Below are positions 34,269 to 47,921 of a DNA stretch of 64,000 nt, piece by piece. Origin of the DNA: Tetrahymena thermophila SB210 (lineage: Eukaryota; Ciliophora; Oligohymenophorea; Hymenostomatida; Tetrahymenidae); assembly GCF_000189635.1 (NCBI RefSeq), contig NW_002476351.1, positions 310,001 through 374,000 of the forward strand. Reading direction: 5' to 3'. Under the pieces are notes generated by a model. It worked only from the letters and a program-made list of their open reading frames with translations, did no database searches and was not told the origin of the DNA. The translations under genes and the position numbers were made by a program. The stretch's first letter is position 1; each line of letters opens with the position of its first letter.

Positions 34269-35028
34269 TTTTATTTAATTGTGCTATTTTAAATTTATTC
34301 TACTATCTAAGTCCTGATAAAATTAGGTTTTTGTTTTTATCAAATAATAAATAGACTTGATTTGATAATTAATACTAAAACAAGGTCTATTTCTTTTTTA
34401 CTAAAATCAATTACTAATTAATGAATGAATGAATTATTGATTAATTTTATTAATAATTTGCATTCGTTTTATTTATTTAATTAATTAATTTATTAAAAGT
34501 TCATCAATATGTAGTTTGTCTGTCTGTCTGTAACATAACAAACAATCCATGCTAATGAAATACATAAATTTATAAATATCGAAATTCTATTAAATATGTC
34601 TTCAGTAATTAAATAAGATAAAGGATCTCAATTTTATATATTAAATTTAAAACGCATATTGGAAAGTAAAGTATTTTTTTAGTTTATACGTAAAAGAAAA
34701 ATAAATTATATAGCATTAACATACATACTAAATAAATATCTACTTTTTAGATATATGCTTCTTTTAACTTCGTATTTATTTATTTATGAGATTAATATGC
34801 TTAATGTTTAATATATCCAGTATTTTTTTTTTTATAAAAGTCTATTAAGCAGATAGATACTTACATAGATTTCAATTATATTTTTTATAGATTGTATTTA
34901 TTTTACATTGATTATTCAATGAATCTTTATTAAAATTATATGTACAAAATATTCATTGATTATTTAATATATTAATTAGTATAAGTGTTGTATTTATTGT
35001 ATTTCTGATTAAATATTTTATTTTTTTA
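34269..35028. other. Intergenic, with short GTCT microsatellite
   Basis: AT-rich spacer; a small GTCT repeat lies at 34518-34532. No gene seen. Confidence 0.5.
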
Positions 35029-36091
35029 TCAGATTTTGATGTAAGAATTGTAAGATATAAAGTTTACTTTTTTCTGGCTTTTGTTAGATTCATTTAAAGT
35101 TATGTTATTTATGCTACTTACACTTATATCTTAATCAGGTGCTCTGTTTTCGTTTTCTGCATTAGTGATATTCAAGCTTGGTTGCAAAAAAGTTGATTTT
35201 TCTACTGCTTTTAAGTAGTACTGCTTTTACTTGCATTATTAATATTGCCTTGAGTAGCTATAATTTTTAAAGCATCTAAATATATTATTAAAAGATATTT
35301 TATTTATTTATAATTAAATTTATTTCGCGCATTATTTGCTAATTAATTAATTTTACTTGTTCCTCAAAAATGATGAATTGTATTTATTTTCGTTGTTTTG
35401 TTAATTATTTGTAGGCTACACTTAATAGTCAAGAATATACTGTTTTAGTTAAACATTTTGATTATTCTAGCTTTATTTGAGTGCACAACTGTTCTAGCTG
35501 AGTTAATTTGAAGAGTCTTTCAGTATGCTTGGTAGCTTATTTAGTCTAACTTAGCTTTCGTTATTGAATGGTACTCGGTTAGAGTTGCTATGAAGCCTAT
35601 TATTCTTCTAAAAGCTGCAGTCTGTTTCTTTTAGCTATTATTGGTAAATCAGTTTAGAAAAATAAATTCTGTTAATAATTAATTTACTAGATCAAAAATG
35701 TCTAAATTTTTGTTGTCTATTATTTTAGTAAAAGATTTTAAGCAAAAAATATGAATTAAATCATTAATTTACGATTCGCTAAGCTATTTGAATTTAAAGT
35801 CGTATTAGACACATAAGTATCTATAGAATTAATTGAATCTCTGGAGAAAACGTTTTTAGGTCTTGTGTAATCTTGATTGCTAACACTTCTGGGTTTCAAT
35901 AGACTAATATGTTTAATTTAATTCCTAGATTGTTATTTATCTCTTTGCACGTTTTCTAGTTCTTGGAAATCAAACAAAACATTTCTCAACTTGGATTAAT
36001 GATGATGATGAGCTATATTTTGGCTTTATTAGATCTTTTAAAGGCTATCATCGTTAAAATTTTATAGGTTAATCTCAATTTAATCACCCAT
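35029..36091 (-). CDS. Hypothetical Asn/Ser/Gln-rich protein, multi-exon
   Basis: I do not recognise this protein. ATG at 36091 begins a hydrophilic protein with a His run (HHHHQSK, about residue 28) and Arg/Ser-rich patches (LLKPRSVSNQDYTRPKNVFS). Two introns of 53-56 nt with GTAAAT donors fit in frame at about 35650-35770, giving NKNLDIFDLLKETDCSFQKN. A longer Asn/Ser/Gln-rich stretch follows to about 35355, then a last exon (35029-35284) ends NFISYNSYIKI at TGA 35029. The last exon may contain one more very short intron, because two frames look coding in its first part. It is probably a disordered cytoplasmic or nuclear protein; no domain, signal or membrane segment is visible. Confidence 0.5.
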
Positions 36092-37573
36092 ACTATTATG
36101 ACTTATGTATGTATAATATATACTATTTCTTATTAATTTATTTTTTTATTAACTTTAATGCAATATTGTAATTGTATTGAATGCAATTTAAAAATTTAAC
36201 AACTAATTTTTATTTATATATGTACTGACAAAAAATAATAAATTATCATTTTGTATGATTAACTAAAGCCTTATAGCCACTATTTTTAAGTTATTACTAT
36301 TATAGTTAGAATTAACAAATCTAAATACAAATCATTACTTATTGATATATCAAAATTATTAATTCAATATTTTTTCATTACTTTTGGGATTTTATTTATT
36401 TAATTTCCATCTTATTAAAAAAAGGTAAAATAAAGCAGCAAAATAAGTTTATCCTAAACTAATTAAAAATTAAGTTATATTAAGAATAAATTTTAATACT
36501 GGTATTTTTAATTAATGATAGTTATTAATTATTATAATATTATATTAATATTACATAAAATTACGAAAGAATTGCCCAATATTAATAAAATTGATAAACT
36601 TCTACAGAAATACCACATTTTAATAATAGAAGCATTTCATGTTAAAGGGGAAAATATGGATAAATCAATTAGCTACTTATTATTAATGAAATTCCATTCT
36701 TTTTTGTGGTAAAAAATTAACAAGTTATATAAAAAATTGGACACATTAATAATCAAGACATGATTGATTATGTATTGAAGAAATTTATGAATTCTTATTG
36801 AGTTAAATAATGCTTTTATTCAATCATATATAAAACTAAATACATTCACCTAAAATAATTTAAAGTAATTAATAATTTTAGGTTTTAAATAAATATTATT
36901 AATTAATTATTTTATATATGAGCTAAAATAATTCATGACTGATTAAATTAACTTCAACTCTAAAGTAATATCTTCATAATAACTATTTTTTTAATAATTT
37001 AAAATTCTATATTTTATCAGTACTTATTAAAAAATAATTTTTCTAAATATATATTTCATTTTTTGTATTTGATTTTTATAAACCGAAAGTTTGAATATCA
37101 AATATAATCATAATAATGTTTCATAAATTTCATATTAAAAGTTTTTTACTTAAATTTAAGAATTATAATTTTATTTTTTTAAATATTGTTAATTATAAAA
37201 TGCCAAAAATAATATTTAATTTTGAAGTTTTTTTGTAATTAAATTTAAATTATAAAGATTATAAATTCAATATAGAAATTTTAGTAATATCTATTTATTT
37301 AATAGCGATTTATAAGACTTAGATAATTAGTTTTTCTTGTTAAATATATTAAATATTTTTTACTTTAAAATTTTATATCAGAAAAATAAATATTTTTAAT
37401 TAAATTAAAAATTATTTTCTAAATTTTTTTAACTTTTTTTATGATAAATTATTATTTCTAAAGAAAATTTGTGAATTGATAATTATTTATTGCAAAACAA
37501 TATAATTGTTTGTATTGATTTTTGTTTATAATACTTTTAAAAATAATAAAAAAAAAAAAGGAGCTCTAGGGGA
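36092..37573. other. Divergent promoter region, no clear gene
   Basis: This 1.5-kb AT-rich spacer separates a minus-strand gene from a plus-strand gene, so it should hold both promoters. A plus-strand frame at 36515-36770 (about 85 residues in the ciliate code) has no recognisable motif. It is within the length expected by chance. Confidence 0.5.
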
Positions 37574-40500
37574 ATGGAATTGCTAGTAAAGAAGACTATT
37601 AAGATATTAAGTTTTTAAGAGTAAAATAGTCTTGAATTAACATAAATATTGCCTTCTTTGCAACCACTAATAAATAGTGTCAACCAAGAGAAGTTTGTAT
37701 AAAAATTGAAGGAAAATCATAATATATAGGTGGATGACTCTAAAAAAGATAAAATTTTCATTTCTTTAAATCGAGAGAAGGCCAAAGAGTCAAATGATGA
37801 AAAGCAATTAAGCCTATTTTTCAAAGAAGATAAAACTAATAAGAGTCTTTACTACCTTTATAGGTTAATACTAAAAGCTGGACCAGGAGGAATAAATTAT
37901 AGCGACTTGGCAAGTTAATTTAACTCCAAGTTTTTTAAAGAGAAGACATCCGACAGCAAGATAGCTTAAAGCAATAGTGAAAAGGGAGGAGAAAAATCAA
38001 ATAAAAAGAATGGTAAAAAAAATGAAAAAGAGAGTTAGCAAACTGAAGAATACGAGAAGGATATCAAGAAGCTAGATATTACAAATGTTTCTCACTATTG
38101 CAGAAAGTTATTTACTTTAAAATTCATTAATATATTACCTGAGAAGGTGTGTAAAAAGGCAGTAGCTACAAAGTTTTAAGACAAATGCTTACAGATAGAT
38201 ACAAAAGTTAAAAGAAAATAAACAATGGCTTCTCAAATGAAAACAGAAATAGATTTAGATGAGATGAAAAAACAGTAATTCACTAAACTCTCTATAGTAA
38301 GCGAACCATGGAAATATCTGAAGGAAGATACTTTTATACTAAATGAGCTTACATTTAATTAGAATATCCTCCTTAATTTTGCGTCTTATGAGGCATTTTT
38401 AAGAGAAGGTCTTTTATAGACAGAAATAGCATCTAAAATCAACAAATTAGGCGAAAGAAAAATGTTGGTTAGATCTCTAGAAAATATTATTGATGATTAC
38501 AAAGTATTGTCTACTGCAGATAGATAAGGAAGAACGTTTTCATTAAAATTCCACATTAAATCACAAGTGATGGCAGATTATATCGTAATTAATAAAAAGA
38601 TATTTATTTATTTCTTTAAATCTATTTTTGGATTATAAATTTTAGCATTATTCTAATTTTTATTTTATGTTATAATTAAATTTCGATTAAAAGAAACAAG
38701 ATTGTATATAAAAAGCTTTATTTTATTTGCTTTTAAAATATTTTAAATATCTAATTTAATAAATAAAATAGGATTAGCTTCTTAAAGAAAATAAGATAAA
38801 TCTAAAGAAAGAGCTAGAGGATATGCAAAGATAACAGATGGTTTTGTAGCCAATAAATGCTTAAAACGATGGAAATGAAGAGCAATAATAACATAACAAC
38901 AATGGAAATTAAATATAATCTAAACTTTAATTTTCTAACTCAGGTGAACCAAAAGAAAATAGATTTTTAGAAATTAAGATTGAAGAAAAACAAAATTAAA
39001 ATGGAGTAAACTAAAGTAATCTTTAAAGCAAAAATTAATCAAATACAAAACAAGTTAACCCAGCTGAGAGCAATAACGAAAAAATGAATTAAAATATGGC
39101 ATAAATAAATCAAAGACAGGAACTTTTCAATTAAAACCCTAAATTAAACTACACCAGTTTTGAACATATTTACAAATATTTCTAAGAAAATGAAAAGCTT
39201 GTGCAAGATCTCATTATAGCTGCTGGTGATAAAGAATTTGTAAAAAAATTAATGAAAATTCCACCTTCATACAATGACAGTGACTATTAAAAATTTTCTG
39301 AACTCCTTTTAAAAGTCATCAATGAAACAGTAGAATTCACATATGTAAGAACTAAGAAAGGACAGGAAGGAGGTATTTAAAATGAGTAACTAAATAGATA
39401 AAAAGTAAGCAAGAAATAAATTTCTAGAAATAAACTTAATCGTTACATACACATTTTGAATAGAATTGAAGAAAAAAAGGTTATAAAAAATTTAAATCTT
39501 AAAAAATACATAATTGCTTTAGAAAAAAATCAAGGTGTTGGAGAAATTGATAAAAAAACTTTAGAACATATTCTAAACACATTTTAATTTATAAACTACA
39601 TAACAGTTAAAAAAATAAAAATTGATATCTAAACAATAAGCTAAAACATAGTAAGGTCTATCACTATCCATAAAGATGTCCCAGAAGATGATCCAAGAGT
39701 AATCAATAAAAAAATAATAATTTCAATATAAAACTCACACACTTTTAAATAATTAATAAATTGATAGAGATTAGAGTTTATATAAGTATTCAATTATTAA
39801 ATTTGTTAAATCTATATTTTTGATATTTAATTTAGGTAATTAAGGCTGAAAAAACTATTAGCAAAGGACTCCTAAAGAAAGGTCCAAAACAAGATGAAAG
39901 TTATAGCAGCGATTCAGATAGTGAATCGGATTATCAAAGCCACTTCAATACTTAAAATTAATAATCAAAGTCTTCTGGAATTAGCAAGCTTCAAGTAACT
40001 AAAAATAACGGATAGCAAGGAAAGATTAACGCTGGAAAATAATCAGATATAACGAACTTTTTCATAAAAAAGCAAAGAAATTTATAACCAAACTAAAAGA
40101 TTTACTACTATGACGAAGATGAAAATGATTAAGAAAATAACTCTATGTTATAGGAATAGGTTAATAAATTAAATTCAAATACCTAAATTCAAGCAAACCC
40201 ATAAAGAAAAACCTCTTTATAAATGCAATTATAAGAAGCTTTGTCTAAAGTAACAAAAGAGAATTGTGAAATTCCTGCTGGACCTGAAAAAATGAAGATC
40301 CTTGCTTCATTAATATTTTAGTTTATGGAGAAAAAACTTACAAAGTAATTAAATCAAATTTGTATTTAAATTTAATTTTTTAAATTTATTTAGGAATTAC
40401 AAAGACACCTTTGACAAAATTAATGAAATTAACTATTCTACAATTTACACTACTTTATACTTCCAAAAAGAATAAGTTGAATTTAAATATCCTCTCTTTT

Positions 40501-41132
40501 AGTAAAATCTATGCAATAATTTATTATAGCTCAGCTAAAGTCATAAAATGTATCCAAACATGATGGATTTAGAATTGGATACTTTGGATATTAACTCAAC
40601 AAATCTCCCAACTGTTGAATAGTTAATTGACGAAGCATTTACTTCTCCCTAAGATTCAGCGTTTTCATCTCTATCTGAGTCAACATATGATTATTTAATA
40701 CCAATTAAGCCAAAAGAAATTTTTTTGGAAGAAGCTTAGGCTTTATTGGAAAAGAATAACTAAAACAAAAAAGAAATTGAAAAACTTCAAATTTCCCTAT
40801 CAGCTTTGAAAGGAAAGGATACTAAAAACTAAAAAAATCTTATTCAAGATGCTTTGCTTAAATTCAAAAGCTATTTAATACGTTATCCTTGCAGAAAGCT
40901 GATTGACACCAAATTGCGTTACCAAATGGTGGACTATTATTCCTTTTTAAATCAGTGTGTATAGAGTGATTCAATAAAATTCTTTAAATTAAACAAGGAA
41001 AATCAATTCTATGAAAAAATCAGACTTTCTGAAATAAGTCTAGAGAATATAGACAGTGTTTATTACCAAATTACTAACAATTATTACAATCATTTTAATT
41101 TATTTTAACAGGAAACAACATAGTCTTAATGA
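37574..41132 (+). CDS. Winged-helix protein resembling TFIIIC B-block subunit (GTF3C1/Tfc3)
   Basis: A 1088-residue protein from four exons: 37574-38584, 38778-39785, 39836-40344 and 40394-41132. All three introns have GT-AG ends, keep frame exactly and stop at TGA 41132. Residues about 85-200 form a winged-helix-like region (LYYLYRLILKAGPGGINYSDLA ... HYCRKLFTLKFI). A second lies about 285-337 (LLQTEIASKINKLGERKMLV, ending in a beta-hairpin RTFSLKFHI). A coiled coil and Gln/Asn-rich linker follow, then another helical winged-helix-like part (NRYIHILNRIEEKKVIK) with RSITIHKDVPEDDPRV, an acidic SDSDSESD stretch and a helical C-terminus. This order resembles the large TFIIIC subunit, which binds the B-block of tRNA promoters. 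The match is by pattern only; other pol III winged-helix proteins remain possible. Confidence 0.5.
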
Positions 41133-41918
41133 AATATTAGATAAATTATTATTCTTATTAATAAGTAAAATGTTACTTTGGTATAAATCCTTCTTAATTT
41201 TAATAATTATTTAAATAAAAATTAAAAGAAAAATAAACAATAAATAAATAAGCATGTAATAAAATCTATTAAGTAAATATGTAAATTAAATGTTTAACTT
41301 TATTATAAATCTTAAAATTTATATTTAAATTAATTTATAAATAACAATACCATAAATTTAATTTAATCATATAAATTTCAATTTATTGATTTTATTAAAT
41401 AAAAAATTTAAAAAATTAATTAATTATTAATAAAAATCTAAAAAATAAATTAATTATTTATAAAATTTATTCATGGTTTTAATTTTATAATATTTATTAA
41501 TGATTAATATTTTATAAAATTTATTAAAAAATGATTTAAATTTTATAATATTTCAAAAATAAATTTATCAATGATTTAAATTAAATAAAATTTTTTTACT
41601 AAAATCTAATAATTTATTAATACAAAATTAAATTTGAAAATTGATATTCTAATTTGAGCATTTTTAAAATGTTTTTGTATATTTTTTAATTAAAGAAAAT
41701 AAAATTATTTAAAAATTTATTTTAATTTATTCATTTTAAAAAATAATTAATAATTATAATTATAAAATTCATATTTGACAGTATTTTTTTTAAATTCATT
41801 ATTTTTATAAATTAAAACTTTAGAAAATAAAACCTGAAAAAATAATTTCTGTTTACTGTTAATTTGGTATCGACAAAAATTTTATACTTAATATTTCAAG
41901 TTTAATTTAAGTAACAAA
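41133..41918. other. Convergent intergenic spacer, almost pure A/T
   Basis: About 0.8 kb between the 3' ends of two convergent genes, with repeated AAAATTTATTAA-type simple sequence (41440-41600). No gene or RNA seen. Confidence 0.6.
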
Positions 41919-44900
41919 TCAATCTTATGTGCAATGCAATTTTTTGTAGTAGTTTTATGTTGAATCTTAAATTTGCTTTCTAAAAACTTTTTTACCTGTG
42001 AATATAAGGTTTTGCAAATAGGCTTGATATAATAACATGTCTAAACCATAGACAAAAGTGTAACATCCTGAATTTTTAGCATACTAAACTAAAGAAGTTT
42101 CTTTTGGTATATATGAAGCTTCAAATATAGTTGGCTTGTACTTAAACATTATATCTCTGAAATCAATTTCGGCTTTTCCAGGGACAGTGCTAGCTATAAC
42201 ACTTAGTTAAACATGTAAATTTTGCTTTAAATATAAAACCAAATCATCTATAGAGCTAAAACCTTTAATTACACCATTTCTTCCTATAAACTTCTCTATC
42301 TTTTGGTAGGTTCTTGAAGAATTAAATAAAATTAAATAATTTTTTTTATTCTAAATAAAATATAAATTACCTATTGTAAATTAGAGTCTAAAATCCTAGC
42401 ATATTTAAACAATAAACCATGGTTAATGTAGTAGCTCCTGCTCCAATTACTAAGGCGAATTTCTTAATATTTTTATAAAAATTTACATTTAAATTTAATT
42501 CTTTCATTAAAAAAAGCAAAAAATTTTTTACCTATTTTGATTACATATAATGCTCATTTAGGGATAGCTATTTCTTGAGGGGCTTCAAAATTCCATACCA
42601 GTCAGTGTTGAACCCATAAATTTTAGAATTTAATTTAACTATTGTATTGATAACAGGAGAATCTATGCCGATAAGTTAGGCATCTCCGATAACATGATCA
42701 ACGTACTTAGATACTTCTAACTTAAATGGCATAGTGATGCTTGCTCCTTAGAAATCTTAACGATTTATATACTGCTAAAAATCTTCAATAGAAGATATTT
42801 GAGCTAATTCATATTAGTAAGTAGTTAAGCTCAAAGATTAAAAGCAAGTGTTATGAATAAAAGGTGAAGGCGAGTTCATTATATCAGTTCCGAATAGGTA
42901 GAATTTCTTTTCGTGAGATGATAAATTTAGTTCTTAAATTAATTGTAAAATCTCGCTCTTTTAAAGCTAACCTTATCCAGTAGGTGGACCAAACTTAGCA
43001 TCGTAAACAGGAGTCAAATATTTATTTTAAACTCTAGATAATTTACCACTTTTACCCAGCTAAATAATAATAGACTTGGGATTTATTGATGTCAACTGTC
43101 TTCTAATAGTTTCTAGCTCTTCATAATTTGTAAATGAGCAAAGCACTAACTTTAATATATCCTATTCTCTCATATTTTCTTTCATTTACTAAATAGTAGT
43201 TTATATATTTTCTTATTAATCTTAGTGATTAATGAAGTGCTTTGATAATATTAAAGCATTTTATTGTTAAATTAGTTTCATGTTAATAGAATTTTCTCTT
43301 TTAATCATATCAACTTCAATGTCAATATAGTTAAATATATTTTATCTTTAAATATAGTTAATTATTTAATAGTAATTGTTTTTTGTCTTCTAAAGTAACC
43401 CTCCTTCTTCTTGGGTTCTCATTGTGAAAATTAAAATCAACTTGTTGCAAATCAAAGCTAGTCGACTTAAAACAAGAGTAAAGTGTTCGAGTAGAGCATA
43501 GTTGTTATTGAATGAAAGATTATCAAAATTATTTTCAAAAAATTAATCTGCTCTCACTTCTAATGCATGAAAATTTTTTTGAATGTAAACCAAATCAGCA
43601 AATGTTAATCTTTACAGATCTTCAAATTATAAACATAAGAAATGTGATTCTTCTGCATAAAGGTATTCATCTTACCCTCCTTTTCTTACCTGCTTATTGA
43701 ATATACTTTTAATGTAACCTTTAAAAGATTTTTCCACTCTTTTCCAGTATTCCTTCTCACCAATCGATTTGGAGAAGAAAGTATAGCCTGGGAAGTTAAA
43801 AATAAAATTAGATACTTATTCGTAATAAGGTCTACGCTATTCATAGTCACCTTTCAAAGTATTTTAATAATCTGGAGTATTCTATCTCTTATCAAAATCT
43901 TTTTGAATATCTGCAAAATCTCTTCTTAGCCAGATAACATATTTTTATTTTCTGAGTAACTCTCTAGCTTCTGGTATAGTTATAATTCCCCCTCCACAAG
44001 CTATTATAGTATTCTTATATCTTAATTATTAAAATAAAACAAATAAATACATCATATCAAAGCTAACTCAATATTGAAAAATTATATAAATATTTTGTTG
44101 ATGGAAATACTCTTACTTTTTTTATAAATTGTTTTCTTTGATTACTTATTTTAACAACTGCAATTCGTTGTTTCTGAAGGTATCCCAACCTTCTGCATTA
44201 ATTGCTTCTGAAAGGTTTTTATATTTTTGGGAATAAAATTAATTAAATAGCTCATCGTCTAATGATAAATTGTTCATGTGAAGAAGATTTGAAACTTTCT
44301 TTGACAAAATACTTTTTCCACAGCATCTCATTCCAATAACGAATACTGTGTTTATTTCTTCCACTTCTTATTTCAGATGCTTACTTTTAGAAAAGTGCAC
44401 CTTTTCACATCTTGCTGAATATGAATACTGCAAATGGTTATAAAATGATGGGAAAGTTTTTTTGACACAATCACCTTCATCCAAAATAATATCTAACGAA
44501 TTTTACTAATTTTTATTGAATTTATAAAGTTAAAGATTTTATTTAAAAGATTTTACTCCATTTTTGTTCTTTATAAAATTGCCTAGCTATGAGAAGGCCA
44601 TGCCCAATCTATGATCGTTAAAGCATTCAATAATAATTGATTGCTTGCTATCACATTATTCGAGAAGCTACTTTTTGTTGGGAAAAATTTCTATTCCATC
44701 ATCATACTCAATTGTTTTAATGCCAAACTTCTTAAGATTTAAACTTAAGGCATGTATTCTGTCACACTCTTTTACTCTTTAATTAGCTATGTTAACTATT
44801 TTATAAGACTAATTATTGTTATTTTCTAGAGCAGCTAAGATAATGCCAAAAGTTATAAATGTATCAGTACAATCGTTAAAATCAAATGTAGTCTATGTGC

Positions 44901-47218
44901 ATTCCTTTTAAGGTAAATCACCTCTAATGATTACTCCAACATCATTATATTCTACACAATAACCTAATCCAACAAGTTTTTCAGTAAATTTAAGATCACC
45001 TTGCAGTGAATGTATTTAAAATCCTTTGATTATTATTTTTTTCTAATTCAATACTGCCCAGGCCATATCATAGCTAGCAGTAGCTGCATCTGGCTCAATA
45101 TAATAACTTTCTTTAGGATACAAATATTTAGTGTTGCTAATATTAAAAATGTTTTGTTTTTCTCTGTAAATATTTGACCCAAATTACCTACAAAACATTA
45201 AAAATATAAAAATAAAAAATAAACCAAATAAATAATACTTCATCATGTCAAATGTCATTTGTATGAAAGGCTCTGAAGTTATTTATTCTGTCTAGCTTAA
45301 AATAACTCTTACAGGTTCTAATGCATAAGGTGCAGCCATTAGGATACCAGTTACGTATTGACTGCTAATTTTTGAATTAATATGAATATCACCACCTTTA
45401 AATTCATATTTTTTTGTGACTCTAAAAGGCAAGTAAAATTCTTTTTCTAAGTATTCAAAATTCAAAAAATCAGAGAGAGCTTCAATCAAATCTTTAATTG
45501 GCCTTTCTTTCATTCTTTCACAACACCTAATAACCACTGATTAATTCGGCTTAAGCAGCAAAAGCATACTACATATAAAACGAGCGCTTGTACCACTATT
45601 ATTTACATAAATTTCTTTCTCATCTTAAAAATTAAAAGCTCCTCCATTTCCTTTAACTTTAACAGTATTGGCATCAAGTTACTAAATTGAGCAAGCGCCC
45701 AGTGTTTGTAATGATTTCATCATAACTTCAGTATCTTCAGCAAATAAAACATTTTAAAGTTGAATTTCTTTATCAAGTAGAGCACTAAGTATAAGTACTC
45801 TGTTTGTTATTGATTTTGATCCTGCTAGCTAAATAACTATGTTATCTTTAAAAAAAAATAAAAATAATTAATTTAATATTTTTCGATAAATTCAAAAAAA
45901 ACTAAAATTATTTCATTCATTAACTATAATATAATTACCTGAAATCTTAGAGAAATCGGAAGCTCCAATCTTTACCGAAGGAGACAAAACATTAAGAACT
46001 TCTTAACCACTCACAGCTGCAGTTTTATAAATAACCTTTCCAACATCTTCAACAAATACAATCTAAAATGTGTGGCTATTCGAATTCTTTTTATCATTTC
46101 CCATGTAAAAAAGAACATCTTCGTTTTTTATAAATTTAGGCACTTCCACTGGTAGATTATATTAAAGAAGGAGTTTCTCTACTCTTTTGGTAAATTTGAA
46201 AGATGTTTAATACCTATGCAATGCAATCTCATTTTCTAAGATAATACCTATACTAACACACTCACCATGCAAAAGAGCTTCTTTACTTGCTGTCTCAATT
46301 CCGTGACCTATTGTATGACCATAATTCAATATCATTCTTTTATCACTTTCAAATTTATCTTGAGAAACAATTGAAATTTTTAGCTCCATAGATCTTCTTA
46401 TAATTTATCTCAATATGCTTGGATTATCTCTAAGTGATTTTACATCATTTAATTCTAACAGAACAAATAAATCTAAATCTATCATTGCTGCTATTTTAAT
46501 TATTTCGGCTATACCGTTGCTCATATTTCTATCATCTAAACTTTCCAAAAATTTTTCACAAACAATAATTAACTCAGGATCATAAAAGCTTCCAACCATA
46601 TTTTTACCATATTAGTTATTAACTCCTGTTTTAGATCCTATAGCTGCATCACTCATAGCTAAAACAGTAGTAGGAATGCTTACATATTTCATTCCTCTAT
46701 TTATAATTAAAATAAATAAATGAATATAGAATTTATAATTAATTGCATATTTATGTCTATAAATAATTAAATTTATATAATTGCTTTTATTGAAAGTATT
46801 CTATGCAACGTGATTTAAATTTGATGATTAACTCATAATTTTACCTTTTATATATTGATGCTGCAAAACCAGCAAAATCTGTTATCAAACCTCCTCCAAA
46901 TCCTACCAAAACATCAGTCCTGTTAAATTTATGTTTGAATAAACTATCCATCAGGCTTGAAATATTCTCCATATTTTTCTGGGTCTCTCCTTATTAAATT
47001 ACAAAAGTGTATACTTCTACATCTTAGCTTTTTTGGAAGAAGCTTATCATGTTTGATCCATATATTCTATTAATGTTTGAATCCATAACTAGCATTAATT
47101 TACTTAACTTAGAAAATTTCTGTCTTATTAAAGTTGGAATCATATTTAATTCTTTTGGAAAAACTAAATGGTAATCTCCATTGGAGATAGATTCAACCTA
47201 TAATGCTTCTTATTTCAT
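41919..47218 (-). CDS. ARO1: Pentafunctional AROM protein (shikimate pathway)
   Basis: One gene encodes five consecutive shikimate-pathway enzymes in the classic fungal/protist order. 3-dehydroquinate synthase (about 47218-46150): GFGGGLITDFAGFAAS, IPTTVLAMSDAAIGSKTGVN, LNYGHTIGHGIE. EPSP synthase (about 46140-44560): AGSKSITNRVLILSAL, NNSGTSARFI, RMKERPIKDL. Shikimate kinase (about 44400-43690): P-loop GMRCCGKS and WLRRDF. Type-I dehydroquinate dehydratase (about 43690-42980): HALEVRAD, IFTMRTQEEGG, ILSKHF, DILKLV with the Schiff-base Lys. Shikimate dehydrogenase (about 42945-41919): LFGTDIMNSPSPFIHN, FNTDWYG, VIGAGATTLT. Several introns interrupt it (about 46690-46850, 45845-45940, 45190-45240, 44015-44100, 42330-42370, 42490-42535). 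The start is the Met at 47218 and the stop is TGA at 41919. All key motifs look intact, so chorismate precursors should be made by this one cytosolic protein. Confidence 0.93.
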
Positions 47219-47921
47219 TATCTATGAGTTTATCTGCTAACTATTTTATAATGATAATATTAAAGTATTATTAAATATCAGATATTAATTTTTTATTACT
47301 TTTAGATATATTAGATGATTGTTTCTAGAAACTAGAAACTATGAGTAAGCAAATAAGAATTACAATTTAAATTAAAAATACTAAAAACCACAATCAAGAA
47401 TATGTTTAAGAAGAAATAATTCATTAAAAAATAATTTTAAATATTTATTTTAAAAGCTTATTTAAAATTAAATATTAAGATAAATTAAATTAAAATAGAA
47501 TTGATAAAATTAGCTCTAATAAATTAAAGTAAATGTAATTCAATATGTTAATTAAAATGAATAAAAAAATATTTTAATCAAATTAATATTAAATTAAAGT
47601 ATTAAGCTTAAATAAATATAGGCAATTATCTATACCACACATACATATTACATAAAAACAATTGTAAATTATTTTTATGATTAGTAAAATGACTCTTTAG
47701 TAGATAAAAGGATTTAAATTGTAATAAAGAGTTTTAATTTGATTGCTAATGAGGAAGCAGCAGTATTGTAATACAAAAACCTTGAAAATACTTCATTCTT
47801 ATCTATTTAAAGGATTATAATAAAAGAATATAGTGTGAGGGAAATCAATAAATTCTTATAATTTATATATTGTAGTAAGATAATCTGAATAAGAAAAATA
47901 CAAGATTAAGAAAGTAAAATA
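47219..47921. other. Divergent promoter region between AROM and a small secreted protein
   Basis: AT-rich spacer with two divergent genes, so it holds both promoters. A TGA-free plus-strand frame runs through 47640-47890 but lacks a Met and is within chance length. Confidence 0.5.

Noticed and set aside
36515..36770. Plus-strand frame of about 85 residues
   Set aside because: With TGA as the only stop, frames of this length are expected by chance in such AT-rich DNA; no motif and no neighbouring exon found.
43390..43690. Possible intron in the AROM gene starting at CAG|GTAAG near 43690
   Set aside because: The frame stays open through it and encodes recognisable dehydroquinate dehydratase motifs, so it is coding.
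47640..47890. TGA-free plus-strand frame before the small secreted protein
   Set aside because: No in-frame Met or splice signal found; length is within chance.
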